NCBI GenBank assembly: GCA_038501785.1
Contig: JBAMJR010000154.1
Location: forward strand, 8,469,501 to 8,533,500
Direction of reading: 5' to 3'
DNA from: Myoxocephalus aenaeus
Lineage: Eukaryota > Chordata > Actinopteri > Perciformes > Cottidae
Length of the DNA stretch: 64,000 bases
Shown here in pieces: positions 12,418 to 25,280 of this stretch; the stretch's first letter is position 1, and every line of letters begins with the position of its first letter. The notes under the pieces were generated by a model, which saw only the letters and a program-made list of their open reading frames with translations, was not told the DNA's origin and ran no database searches. The position numbers were made by a program, and so were the translations under genes.

Positions 12418-12975
12418 AAGTGAAGCCAATGAGGAAGTGCCTTAAACCTGCATTCTTTCTAATGGCCATCAGGGGGCGACTCCTCTGGTTGTATAGAAGT
12501 CTATGAGAAAATGACTCTACTTCTCTCTTGATTTATTCCCTCAGTAAAATTCTAAACATGAGTTTATGTCTCAATCTCTAATTTCAAGTCTTCTTCAATA
12601 TGATGATCATTTAGTAAATGATGGTCCATTTGGAGTCAAATAGACCATAAAGCAGGGGATGCTTTAGGGCGGGGCTACAAGGTGAGTGACAGGCGGCCAC
12701 CAGGGCGTTGTCCGGTTTGGGAGCTGTCCTTAGTTTTCATCTTACAATTTAACACTTTCACCGTGTGTTTCCAGTTCAAGTTAGTTGTAACATTTTTGGT
12801 AGCCTAAAAATGTAATATATTCAGCGTGCGGTTGTACTTAGCTCTGCCCTCTTGTGCCACTTCCGTTTGCTCAAAACTAAGACGGCGACAGCCAAAAACC
12901 AAGACGGCGAGGACTAAAATGCAGAACTCGGGGCTTCAAAATCGAAGTCTACAAAAAATGGTTGACGTCACAATA
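12418..12975. repeat. Dispersed repeat, copy 2
   Basis: Second copy of the repeat at about 2660-3190, in the same orientation, including the CATCAGGGGGCGACTCCTCT block at about 12467-12486. This copy has an internal segment (about 12565-12640) that copy 1 lacks. Non-coding. Confidence 0.75.
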
Positions 12976-13440
12976 AACCAAGGCTTTGCCCATTACGGCA
13001 ATCTGTCACAACATTCAGACTGACAGATCATCACTGAACGGGATGTGGCTACTTTAGAGGAACAACTTTTCACAGTAGCTTAGCGAGGACTCATTTGAAC
13101 ATGCTTTAAGGAACTTAAATGCTTTGAGGAGTTACAACGGCCAGTGGTTGAAATCTTCCCCTGTGAAACGGGACAACCCTTTGAGACCCTGATACTTCAT
13201 CAGTAATCATCAATGGTATTGAACGATAGTGCGCAAATCAACCTATTTTTAGGCCCTTTCCTCGAAAATTACATACCCAGAGATTTTGTTCAGATGTGTA
13301 AATATCAGTCTACTGTATATGTTACTGGTTAAGAGTAAATGAAGATGACACATAGCAAAAATGAAAAGATTTCAGGTCCGTCTAGAAAAAAAGCACTTTC
13401 AGGATGATTATTTCTTTGAAATGATGCAGCTGTAAGGTCC
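12976..13440. other. Non-coding stretch
   Basis: Nothing recognised. Confidence 0.5.
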
Positions 13441-13443
13441 AGC

Positions 13444-13620
13444 GCTAACCCAAATCATAACACAATATGTGAACATTCTCTAACCCAAATCATAGCACAA
13501 TATGTGAACATTCACTAACCCAAATCATAGGACAATATGTGAACATTCACTAACCCAAATCATAGGACAATATGTGAACATTCACTAACCCAAATCATAG
13601 CACAATGTGTAAACATTCTC
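13444..13620. repeat. 35-bp tandem repeat, about five copies
   Basis: The unit begins AACCCAAATCATAGCACAAT and continues ATGTGAACATTCACT. Five nearly identical 35-bp units follow each other, with single-base variants (CATAAC, CATAGC, CATAGG). Confidence 0.95.
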
Positions 13621-14983
13621 TCTGCAAAGGTTGACTTTGATAAAGTGAAGCAGAACAAATTTAAAGAGGGTTTAGTACAGAGAACATTTAGGCGAGGTCT
13701 CCAAAATTTGCATTGGGGCACATTTGCGCACATCTGTGACATTTTAATTGTTTCATGTACCAAACCATATATTTCACTTGTATATTACTTATGGTGTTCA
13801 ATACATCCAAATACAATCGTTTGGGGCTGTGTTTTTTTTCATAAAACAAGCTACGATTTACAGTTTTATGTAACAATCGCTCAGTCTGCCCCCCCTAGGG
13901 GGGATTGGTTTTTAAAAGGTTAAAGCAACATTTTAAGAGACTAGCCATTTTGTAGCAAAGTTTTAAAGTAAAGGTCTAAAACACATTGAAACAACATCAA
14001 ACCATAGCTCAATGTTATCGCCCTCAGATGACAAAGAAAATACGTAGGCTACTTACTTTCGCAACACTGGCTTTGGAGTGTGCCTCCTTTTGGAGATTTT
14101 ATGGCCGCACCACTTGGCCCTATAGCAGCCCTCCATCGCAGCGAGAATCAGAACGCCCGAGTGTCCTGATTCTAGTGGTAGGGGCCAGGCGTGTTCTGGG
14201 AAAGGGCCTCAATCTGTTTTAAGTGAATTTGCTTCATGAAACCTCTCTCGCCGTGTGTTTGGCTATAGTATTGCCTGTAAGGGTAAGTAGGAGAAGAAAT
14301 GCAGCTGTTGTTCTAATGTTTCAGTGGAGGTGAGCTTTGAGAAAATCATCTGACAGCACGCATTTTGTGAAGAATAGTGTTTGACATGAAAACAGCAATT
14401 TCAGATTGATCTGGAACAGTGTGGACACGTGTGCGTGCGTGTGTGTGTGTGTGTATGTGTATGTGTGTATATGTGTATGTGTGTGTTTGTGTGTGTGTAT
14501 TCAGCCCCAGCCCCACACGTCTCATTCACACCTAATGATCGCAGCCTCTCACTGGCAGCCATCTCTCTTCCCAGACCAAATCCAATTACCGGGGACAATA
14601 GAAACCAGCTCCAGGCTCAGGACTCCATCAGCTCCACTGTGCCGCTGCTCCCTGCTCCGAGACTCCTGGACCCCTAATCATGTCGAGGGTCCACGAGGGC
14701 CACAAGGTGCACCTGTAGACGGACACAAGTACAAAGAGCAAAATGCGAATGCAAACACACATCAAGGGCAAATACAAACATATAAAACACACAAACATGT
14801 AGATATGAATAAGGGCATATAACCAAACAGATGTAACTGATGCAACAATTGGAAACCCAAATGTAGTATAAGAAAGTAAGACAAGCCAATATTAACAAAA
14901 TCAAAATTCTGAATAATGCTGACCTCCAGTACCACATGCTAAATTCAATAGTTATCAATATATTCAATCTCATTCTGTGCAAG
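13621..14983. other. Non-coding stretch with short interrupted GT tracts
   Basis: It includes an interrupted GT/AT tract at about 14429-14500 and a moderately GC-rich part at about 14500-14720. No exon was recognised. Confidence 0.45.

Positions 14984-14984
<1 letters not shown>

Positions 14985-15073
<89 letters not shown>
14985..15073. repeat. (CA)n microsatellite
   Basis: CA tract of about 89 bp. Confidence 0.98.
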
Positions 15074-15075
<2 letters not shown>

Positions 15076-16440
15076 GACGCTTCACAGCACCACAGGGTTC
15101 ATTTGGCAGTGGCTCCATCTAGTGACACAAACATGAAACAACAGGGGTTTGTTCTATCTATGAACCGGGATAAACTCAGGAATCCTTCGCACAAACCATA
15201 AAAAATTAAAATCACAATGAATATCGGTCACTCGAAAGAGGCATACATAGCTGAGCTATGTTTTTGGCCTTGGAAACAGAAGCTTACAAACTATCTAACC
15301 TCAAGGGGCCATTTCTGCTCTGGAGCTTTCAGCACACCTTGCTTTGAAGCTTCATTTGTAAGCCAATATGGACAAAGTGCTCGTGGGAAAAAAGACAATT
15401 GAAGCACCTAGAATTCAACTTTTAACAATTATTTTATTGGATTAGAGTTAGCGAGGCCTTCATGTGGAAGGGTCACCAATGTCACGGGTGGTAATTTTGT
15501 ATGATTGCATATAATTTAAAATAACTTGTGAATTTTCCCCACCTGTGATTATCCCATCTTAACTTACAATAACATAGAATTTATTTGTTCATCATATTTG
15601 TTTATTATTAATGCAAATCTACAATGTGAATACAGCCTAGTGGAGAAGAATGTACAATATTTCACTCTGAAATGTAAAGGAGTGTAAAGTAGCAGAAAAG
15701 GGATCTCCCGAAGTAAAGTACCTCCATGTAGATAAGTTCTGCACTTGAGTACTTTCACTTGATTCTCTGTGGGCTCCTGACTTCAAGCGGTAACTTTTAC
15801 ATCACACACACTCATTTATGTGACCGCTATGGCCACCACGAAGCTTTTTTGCGATGGCTCCATTTTTGAAAATGTTCAGGGTCCCAAACTGTTCAAGTAT
15901 ACATTTTGAAATTAGAAAAAAAGGGGGAAAACACATCATATCAAACATTCAATCAGAACAAAAGTTCAGTTTATTCTGATAAGAAATGCTATTGTTGTAA
16001 TTCTGTTTAATTATGTTTGTGCTCTTTATGTTGGAACTACCCAAAGGCAAGTTTGAATTTGCCCTATTGCAGCATTGGAGGTCAAAGGTCAGATTATGTT
16101 GTCCTCAGTGTCATTAAAATGTGACGGATAGATAGATGTTTGTCTAAGATTTACATTACTATATGACTTTATGATATTCTGTGTAGGTTACCTTTATGCT
16201 GGTAATAAGGACACATTCTAACAATGTAGTGATGGAAAGAGGAGTGGCAGCACATAGAAAGCTGTCATTGCTGCAATTTTACCACTAGGAACCCTCCAAA
16301 TTGGCAAGACGGGGACATTTGGCTCGAGGACTAAAAACGCTCAATAAGGTTGCATTGACTTTTTGAAGATCTAAAAAGAGGCTGGATACCAGAAAGGAAG
16401 TTGCTTAGCGCTGAGTATTATTTTGAAATCGTCAACCGGA
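15074..16440. other. Intergenic stretch upstream of dnajc15
   Basis: No exon or repeat array was recognised. The proximal dnajc15 promoter must lie at its right end. Confidence 0.5.
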
Positions 16441-16447
16441 TGTGGAT

Positions 16448-16462
16448 GAATCACGTGACTTT
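16448..16462. promoter_or_regulatory. E-box (TCACGTGA) in the dnajc15 core promoter or leader
   Basis: The palindromic TCACGTGA lies about 26 bp upstream of the dnajc15 initiation codon. Such a motif is a known USF/MITF/TFE target and is frequent near start sites of housekeeping and mitochondrial genes. Occupancy is not shown by the sequence. Confidence 0.45.
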
Positions 16463-16484
16463 GACTTTTCGCCGCACAGGCAAC

Positions 16485-19157
16485 ATGGCGAACGCCGGCA
16501 GAATGTCCGTCGACGGAGGAGAGACGATGCGAGACGCGGAGTATTCTCTCAAAAGCCCCAGGAGCGACGCAAACATTGACAGACGGCTGGCAAGTATCTG
16601 CTCTCACGCTGCGTCCTCTGCGGAGGACATGCAACTAAACCAGGCGGGTTTCTACCTGCTAACGTGCGTGCTACGTAACCTCGATGACCGCTAACGTAAC
16701 GGCACGGCACGACTGTCGCAGTAGCGCCAGGTGTATTGGTATTAACTAACGCGCAAGCTAACTAGCGTTAGCTAACTAGCTAGCTAGCTAACTAACTAAC
16801 TAGCTAGCTAACTAAAGTGAGCTGCCAAAGCGGCCTTAACGCTGGCTAACTTAGTGGCTTTTTACCAACTTTATATTTTAGGACAACTTGGTACTCACAG
16901 TAATGTTACTAACGTTAACTAGCTACATACAACAATACTTACAGACCTAATTAGACTTTCAAAGGCTACCAAACAGTAAAAGTAAAAAGTAGCTGCAGCA
17001 TGTCCTTACTACGGTAAGAGAGGAGGGAAAAATCTATGAATGAAGATGCAATAACATTCGTCTCCATTGCAACACATGCAAATGTGGGCCAGAACAGCAG
17101 GTGATGCAGACTTTTCAATTCTTAAATCTAGGTTTGGTACACTAAATGCATCACAATCAAATACAAAATAAAAGGTGGTTATTCAATTATGTGACAGCAA
17201 ACACCTGATGCCCGACATTTCTTCGTAGTTTGCCCACCCCTGATGTAGAGGGGTACTTAATATGCAAATATACAGATGTTGTGCAGATGTTATGCTGCGT
17301 GTGCATAGGATGCTCATCCTGCATTACACCATTGTGGAGCGATGTATGCTGTAGCTACTTGCTTCATAAGGAACTGACTGGGATAGAAATACCTTTTTTT
17401 GGGGGGGGGATCATTCATAATATTCATATTATTAAGGTGTCTTTATGACAGTACTTTCGGGAGCTGCACAATCGTTCGAGATATAAAACATAATATGTAC
17501 AACTTATTTGGACGTAACACAATCAAGAGTAGTAAGTTGCTAAATATGAAGCCTCAGTATGGCACATTATTAAGTAATTGTAGAGGCCGAAATGGGAAAA
17601 GAGCTCCTGAGAAGTACGACATGGCAAAAAGAAAAGCCTTTGTGAAAAATGATTTCTTAAAACCTAAGTAGGCAATGTGATATTGCACTGAAACTTTACT
17701 ATCAATTTACTTGCTAATTTAAGTACTCATTGACGTTTACTAAGTTTTATTGGAGCACTTTTTTTCTTTTCCACAGACAATCACACAAACGATCGCTGGC
17801 TAACCGTCAAATCAGTCAGCCGGGGTTGTTTGTGTGATTGTGGAGCCGCTGCTCTCTCCTCTTCAAGTACCTGTGTAGACAGACGCGTCTGACCTGGTGT
17901 AGTAACTGCTGGCCGTTTTGTTTGGTTGACAGGGAGGGACTCTGATCGCGGTCGGTCTCGGTGTGGCTGCTGCAGGTCTTGCGGGTAAGAATAGTTTGAT
18001 ACAAGATCCATAATTTGCCAAGGGGGCATTTGGAAAATGTGTTTTTAAGCTGTTCTCATGCACGTTGATCCACAGGCCGCTATGCATTCCAGCTGTGGAA
18101 GCCTCTTGGACAGGTCTTCTCTGAAACCGTCAGGAAGATGCCCTCGTCCGTAAGTGATTATTTCACCTCCTGTACAGTATCCAGACCTATTCCTGTTCTT
18201 TTTTCTTGTGCATGTTGTAGATAGTTAAAGAAACTCTTGAGATACCTCAGGAAAGAATATATAGAGATAAACTCTGGCGATTGAGAATCAAAGCTCTAAT
18301 CCTTCTGTCTCCACAGGCATTCTCAGCATATTACAAAGGAGGTTTTGAGCAGAAGATGACCAAACGAGAGGCCAGCCTTGTTCTTGGCATCAGGTAATGA
18401 AATGTGTCACGGTTTATAATTCTTAAATGTTCTCTGTAAAACTGTCTTTGAGTTTGAGAGCAGAAAAATGGGATGATTGCTCACATTATTTGTTTTGTTT
18501 TTCCTCAGCCCAGTCAGCACTAAGGCCAAGGTACGCGACGCCCATCGGAAGATCATGGTCCTGAACCATCCTGATAAGGGTGAGCTAAACTCAGACCGTC
18601 AAAGTGACAGCTGCAGTTAGCGCTGTGCCAGTGCTGGAGAGAGGTCTGACTGATGCATCATAATTCTGCTCTTAGGAGATAAACACCCTAGGTTGTTGAT
18701 ATTTCTTAAAACCAATCCAAATCATTTGCAGAATAGTACTGGGAGGGAACTTGTTTTCGGTGGAGCTGGCATTGAAATGGCCTAACCCCTGCAGAAAAAA
18801 CACAACACATAAATCATTAAAAGACATATGTCTCTGTGATATGACTTTTACTGCTAAAAAAGAAAAGACAAACATAATTTGATCATTGGTGCCTCAGAGG
18901 TGAAGCCTCACTGGACTGGCAAAAACGTGTCTGTTTAGACAGGTCGTTGGCTCAGAGGTCGTTGTGGCTTCACTTGGAGACGGTGATTTTGAAAATGATA
19001 ACACGCAGACAGCTGAAGGGCAGGAGTCTGAAATAGGTATGGTTGGGTGCTAAAGGAGTGTCTTGTGTCTGTGTGTCTGTGCGCAGGTGGGTCGCCGTAT
19101 CTGGCCGCTAAGATCAACGAGGCCAAAGACCTTTTTGACAAGGAGAACCGGCGATGA
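16485..19157 (+). CDS. dnajc15: DNAJC15, mitochondrial inner-membrane J-protein (TIM14/Pam18 family)
   Basis: Six coding exons join in phase: 16485-16593, 17937-17984, 18076-18149, 18317-18393, 18509-18579 and 19087-19157, giving 149 aa (human DNAJC15 is 150). The ATG was chosen because the N-terminal ETMRDAEY block matches the DNAJC15-specific region that DNAJC19 lacks. Residues 38-56 form a single membrane segment (LIAVGLGVAAAGLAG) followed by RYAFQLWKPL. The C-terminal J-like domain carries HPD in NHPDKGGSPY, needed to stimulate mtHsp70. Family knowledge: the protein acts at the TIM23 import motor and modulates respiratory-chain activity. A polyadenylation signal AATAAA lies at 19485-19490. 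The start of exon 2 has two AGs four bases apart. I used the second with a GT donor, which restores the conserved LARTLIAV. A GC donor at 16590 with the first AG would also stay in frame. Confidence 0.95.
16745..16825. repeat. GCTAGC/GTTAGC-rich palindromic simple repeat
   Basis: Overlapping CTAGCTAG and CTAACTAA tetranucleotide motifs form self-complementary sequence within intron 1 of dnajc15. The rest of this intron (16594-17936) shows nothing recognisable. Confidence 0.7.
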
Positions 19158-19799
19158 CCTGCAGTTAACGGACACTTTTGAGCAACGATACTTATCTCCA
19201 CATCCATTTGTCAACATTGTGAACGTATAAATATGTATATCAACCAAGAGTGACTTTGAAATGACTTGACCCTCATATACTTATTTTGAATAAGCTTTTA
19301 GGTGTTATAACTAAGGGACCGGCTGAGTAAACAGGCGCCCTCTAGTGGTAGCTGTTCTACAGCAACAAGAAATGGCTTGTATAAAGGGCACAAATGTAGT
19401 GATGTAATATATTTAAAGAGCAGGACATTGCATTACAATATTTCCATGTTTAAACAGTGTAGAAGTGGTGAATTTCTTTTTTTAAATAAACTTTTTGAAA
19501 ACATGTTCAGTAGTTTGTATTAGAATGAGTGACTGCGTGAGCTTCAGACAAATAATAATAAAAAAAAAAACGGACAGCAACTTTAAAAAGCTTCTTTATT
19601 TGGAGGATGATGTCATATGTATATATTATTGGACAGAGAGCAAGACGCAGTATTTAGTGGTTACACTTACAGCAGCAGTTATTGGTAAAAAAATACCAAC
19701 CAGTCACGGCAAGTTTTGTTTGGAAAAACAAAGTGAAAATAAATAGAAAAGGGAATCGCTCCTATTCTGATGATCAGGGGAAAGCGGCACAGGTTTGAT

Positions 19800-20790
19800 T
19801 CCTACGTCACGAAGGCGGCGGGCTTATTTAGAACAGCGAGGAGGTCATCATGGAAACACTAACGTCACAACTACAAGTCCCACAGATCATTTCAGGGAAC
19901 ATCCAATCAGTTTTGGCTATAAATCAACATTTCTCTCTTTCTGCGCGTTTCCACTCCAGTATTCATTTGGTCGAATCTGTAATTGCCGAGATCCAGAGGG
20001 AGAGAAACAATTTGTGCACAAAACTCAATAATCCATGCTTTAAATTTAATATCGTATTACATTATTATTTTCATCTTAGTTTATTACTGTTTTCCGGGGT
20101 ACATCCTCAGGTCGGAGGAGGCGGAAGTAAAACTATCTCGTTTAAGGTGGGACGTGCTCTTTGGGACTTGTGGTTGTCTCCACAAGCTGCTTTGTTTAAT
20201 TGCGCGTGTGATTCAGCCCGGAGAAGTTTGTGGCCGTCACCTGACGTGTCTGGCGCTGGAAGGCCATCTTGGCCGCTGCACACCTGATATCCTGTAGCTC
20301 CGCCCCTCCTGTACAGGCCAACGAGTTCATCTTCCGTCAGGGCGGAAGGGGGAAATAAAAAGGAGGCGAGGAAGCGAGAAAGGCGAGAGGAGGCACGGAC
20401 GGAAACATTGGTAACCATGTTAGCACCGTGGAGGCTCCACCCACTTAGGCGGACAAGAGGCATGCTGGGAAAGAGGAGGCGGTTTTAGCTATACTTTCGA
20501 AGAATTCTTATCCAAACATTATTTTTACAGCTGGTCCGTCGTCAACAGAGCATCCAAAGACTAAATATGAATAGTTTCAGTATTTTACAACTCCACCGGG
20601 ACGGCGTTAACGGCAGGAAAACGGTGAAGAGGGCGCCGCCGTTCCAGGGCTCTCTCAGTTTCTGCTGATCACATCCAACATGTCTCCCCATCTTTCAGGA
20701 AGGGTGAGCGGTGAGGCTGATGGGAAATGTAGTCTTAATGTAGAGAAATAGCAGCGGCAGGAACGAACTGCTGGGAGACGGAAGCAACCG
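19800..20790. promoter_or_regulatory. Promoter-like island in the dnajc15/sestd1 tail-to-tail interval
   Basis: Three matches to the ACTACA-TTCCCA-GCATGC type motif bound by ZNF143 occur here: AACTACAAGTCCCACAG (about 19868), GCATGCTGGGAAAG (about 20460) and, on the minus strand, GACTACATTTCCCATCA (about 20719-20735). A YY1-like AAGATGGC lies on the minus strand near 20262-20275. Local CG density is raised, and a plus-strand donor GGAAGG|GTGAGC lies at 20704. The sestd1 3' UTR probably overlaps part of it, because a minus-strand AATAAA lies at 20080-20085. The region could start an antisense or non-coding transcript. That is inference. Confidence 0.4.
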
Positions 20791-20868
20791 GTCGCAGGTT
20801 TTTCGGTAGAAGTTAATCGGCTGCCCTTCGTCAACGAGCTTCTCTCAGGTCGCTCGGGTTAACGCCCA

Positions 20869-22414
20869 CTAGCAGTCCTGCGTGGTCCTCTCCAAGTCTT
20901 CATCCTGCTGCCGCCCCCCCTCCTCCTCCTCCTCCTCCTCATCATCTTGCTCCTCTTTCTCGCTCATTTCCTCGCCGATCACGTCCAGCCGAGCCTCCTG
21001 CCCATTTATCCCCCTCCCCCCCTCCTCTTCCTCCTCCTCTTCATCGTGCAGCTCCACCTCCTGCAGCTGCAGCCGTCGCTCCTCCACCAGCAGGAGGCGC
21101 TCCCTGACGGCCTCCGCCGCCGCTGCCGTGTCGCTGGGACTCCCGAAGTACTGCTCGGTCCTGAAACGACAAGGAGTTCGAGTTAGGAGTTTGTATCACA
21201 CCGAGGACTCCGGAAAAAAACAACTGCTCAATGTAACGAGTTAGGGTTGAAAGCAGCTATAATCAATAGTTTGCAGTTATAAAGCTAGAAAAAAAACGCT
21301 GTACACAACCTGCTCAGCATCAAACAGCTGACAGACACAGTTCAGCATTTAGCAGCAGAACATATTTTTCAAACAGCTAAAAGAGGAAAAACATTTGACC
21401 AAAAACGTGACGCAATGTTGCCCCGTACATCTGCCAGATGTGTCGATAGGCAGCGGTTTGCGAACAAGTTCACCTCATAATTTCAGTATGAAAAGGTGAA
21501 TATGTGAATGTTGGCCAACTTGCTGATTAAAAATCAATTATTGAAGGTTTGTTTTAAACCTTCAATAATAGATTTTTGCTAAATTTAATATTCAGAGCTG
21601 TAATAGCAACAACTATTTTCCGTGTACAGGTATAGTGGAGAAATGTCTGCCTGAGCAGAGAATGAACTCAATCTCCCACTGTGTGTTTTAGACCCAAGGG
21701 AATGTACGTGTGCGTGTGTGTGTGTGTTCGTACCCATCAGGGAAGATAACAGGCAAGGTCAGTCTGTCCAGCAGAGTTTTCCCAGAAGAGTCGACTTCAT
21801 CCAGAGACTCTGGGTCCACACATTCCTGCTGTAACACCTGAACCACAGGAAAGAAAACAAACCTTTATGTACTGAAGGCAAAATGTAACGTTCAAGGTCC
21901 CCGACTGCACATGCCACAATAAAAATAAAACAGGGGGGGGGGGGTCTGTCTGTCTCTCTCTCATCCCCTCTCACCCTCTCGGCGGCGGTGTGGAAGTTCA
22001 GGGCCAGCTCCAGTCTCTGCTGCCGCTCCTCTCCGCTGACGCTGAACTGTTTCCAGACGCGGTTGAGTCTCGGCAGGGTGTCTCCGGACGAGCGCGTCGT
22101 GCAGCGCAGGGACTGACACAGGACGACGGTCGCCTGCAGCAGCTGGCGGCCGTAGTCGTACGTGCTCTGCGGGGGAAGAGGCAAAGACGAACGGAGAGCC
22201 GGTTGTCATTTTTTATTTAGTTGAGAGTTGACAGTTTTACATTTATTATTGGAGTATTATTGCCACGAGTTGTGGGGACGCGTCTCACCTGAGCGACGTC
22301 CACAAACTTCCTGTGTTTGTCCAACATGATCCTGGTCTCCTGAGAGTCGTCGCCCAGTCTGACGTGGGTCTTCAACAGGGCGTCTAACAGCTCGCCGAGC
22401 CACTCTACTGACTG

Positions 22415-22462
<48 letters not shown>

Positions 22463-23398
22463 TTATCTCATCAATCCAGGAAGTACTGTATTGTACTATA
22501 TAATATGACTACAGGTTGTTTTTGTGTCCTACCTGTAAAGCGTCTTCTTCACATTTGAACAGTTGGACCATCTGTAGCATCTTCAGCCTCCTCACGTCCA
22601 CCATGTCCTCACACCTGCAACACACACACACACACACTTCATTCACATATCCTAACTAATAGTGTAACGTGAGCCTTAAAAAGGAAAAAGGAAGAAGAAG
22701 AAGACGGCTACCTCTGCTTGCGGAGCTGCATCTCCTCCATCACGGTTTGGACGTGCTGAGCGCTGTCCTGCTGCTCCCCAGCCGGACTCTCCTCCGCCTC
22801 CTCCAGGGGCCACGGCGGCTGGGTGCACATCTGCTCCATCAGCAGCCCGCCCTTCTGGCGCAGAGAGGCGAGCCCTGCCTCTGCACGGACAGACGTAGAC
22901 GCACGCGATTAACGACACACAAATAGAATGAATAAATCAAAAAAAAAAAAGCATGATCGCGTCAGAGGGACGAGCTTCGTCGTTCGCGGAGCACGGACCG
23001 ACAATCTGCAGCTTCTCCTCCAACAGCTTGAGGTTTTGTTGAATGGAAGCGCCGTCGGCTGGAGCCACGTCAGCGCAGAGCATGCCCAGCAGGCCGTCCA
23101 GCTGCTGGGACAACTGCAGAGGCAGAAAGAGCGTTCAGAACGAGTAGCACGCACTTTGGGTTTCGTGCCACTTGATCCACATTCTGTATTTATCCATGGA
23201 AAGTTCTGCTTTTAGTTTGTGATTTTTTTTTTCCCTTCGCAATTTTGATGGGGCTAACAGTTTACCTCCGTCTACAGTCTTTGTGCTAAGCTAGGCTAAA
23301 TAGCCTACCTCTGTACCAAAAGTTTATTTTTCTTTTTACACACAAAAACACAGTTTCCAGTCTGTACATCCAGTACAAACAGCAAGCTTATACCGTGT

Positions 23399-23436
<38 letters not shown>

Positions 23437-25248
23437 TGTGTGTGTACCTCCTGCGTGGTGCCGTGGAAGCCCTGCGCCGCCTGCAGGACGTGCTGCCGGC
23501 CCTCCAGCTGAGCCGCCTGCTGGTAGCAGACGTCGCTCAGCTGCTGCTGCAGCGCCTTCAGCTCCACCACCTCCTCCTCCTCCCCGGCGCTGAGCAAGGC
23601 GGCGATCTGCTGGTTCAACTCCACGTACACCGCGAACCACTCCTGCACAAGGACACACGCAGAACGGAGCCCGTTGAAGGTTTATAATATTTACCGTAGT
23701 CTGAGCGGCAAAATGTGTAAAAATGGTCACGAAAAGGGGGTTTTCAAGAGGAGAGTTTGACACGTTAGGAAATAAATGTATCGGCATTCTTGTTGAGAAG
23801 ATTGAGATCCTCCTTTAGATTTGTGTGTCCAATGTGAAGCTGGAGTCAAGAAACACTTAGTGTAGCACAATATTGTGTGTGTGTGTGTGTGATGGCTTTA
23901 CACTGTGCTGGCTCTCGATCTCCTCGTGTTTCTGCTGCAGAGCCTGAGCTGCTCGCGACGAGTCCCCGATGGCCTGCTGAGTCTTCAACAGCTCTGAACC
24001 TGGACCCTGCAGCCAGGTGACCACCTGAGAGGAAGAGGAAAAACACACAACTCACAATTAGGGATCTGCTTTAGACGGAGACGCCGGTTCCGTTCATTTG
24101 TTTCCCCTCCAGGGAAACCAGCGCTGAAGCAGCTATGTGAATTAAGTCCACCGTCATTAATTCTATAATTCATATCTGCGTGTCTCCTGCTGTGACGAGT
24201 CAGAAATGTCTACCGGGAGACGTGATGTTGGTGGTGAGGATCTCCTTCAGCCTCGGGAAGTCTGAGCTGCAGTGCAGCAGAGCGACCAGCAGGGGGCTCT
24301 CAGCCTCTCGCTCTGCGACGACCACCACATCACATCTTTTACTCAGAGGTTCACTGTCCATGCATCGATTCTTTTGTAAATAGTTTACAATTATGATAAT
24401 GATAACAAATAGTTTTCCACAAATATATTTATACTTCACATTAAAGCCAACTGAAATAGAAACAGTCAAAACAGTAGAAGCATGTAGGGGGCGGGGAATT
24501 AAATACAAAAATAAACCGTATCAAATTATAACTGAATTTATTAATTGGGTAATAAAGTCATTAAGTTGAAGGAGACACGAGAAACGCATTTTAAAACAGG
24601 AAGGTCAGAATGGGAGCAGCACATACTAACAGTGCAGTATCATCCAGATGTGTGTGTCAGTGGCATCATGATTTAATTGTATTTATCAGGTCAGCGATGC
24701 CTTAAAGAGCAGACACGCACATATATACACTGTTCGATCCAGAAGTAGGCCATCCACCCCCCCACCCAACCTCAAATCCTCCAGGCTAGCGACCAACATG
24801 GTTTGGTTCCCATGGCAACCCCGGGCTCATCTCCAAGACAGTGGTGTTACCCATCAGCCCCTGCGGCTGCAGGAGCCCCAGTAACCACAGAGGAGTCTAT
24901 TTCTACAAGAGCGCTGCTCACTGACACCGCTGCTGAGGGTCAAAGGTCAAAGACTGGATGATCAAAGAATCGGGGAAAGACTCCGGAGGCGACTGTAGCC
25001 ATGGATACGGCACTACATGTGGACACACGGGGGGGAACAGCTAGTCGGGCTGCGTCTAAAAGGGTTTTACAAACAATTCCACCTACCATTAATGTCTCAG
25101 CCATGTTTTAGTCTCGCTGCGAAAATAAAGCCCAATCATGAATCATCCCCAAGGTTGAAAAAACTAAAAAAGCGAGACTCTGGCCCAATATGTGACACAA
25201 AACAGCATTTTGACACGCGAGTTATAGATGGAGACAGAGAGCCACAGC

Positions 25249-25280
<32 letters not shown>

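Noticed and set aside
13444..13620. CRISPR-like array
   Set aside because: It is a 35-bp direct tandem repeat without spacers.
20107..20463. Open frames of 118-145 codons in the tail-to-tail interval
   Set aside because: No homology or splice support; high GC explains their length.
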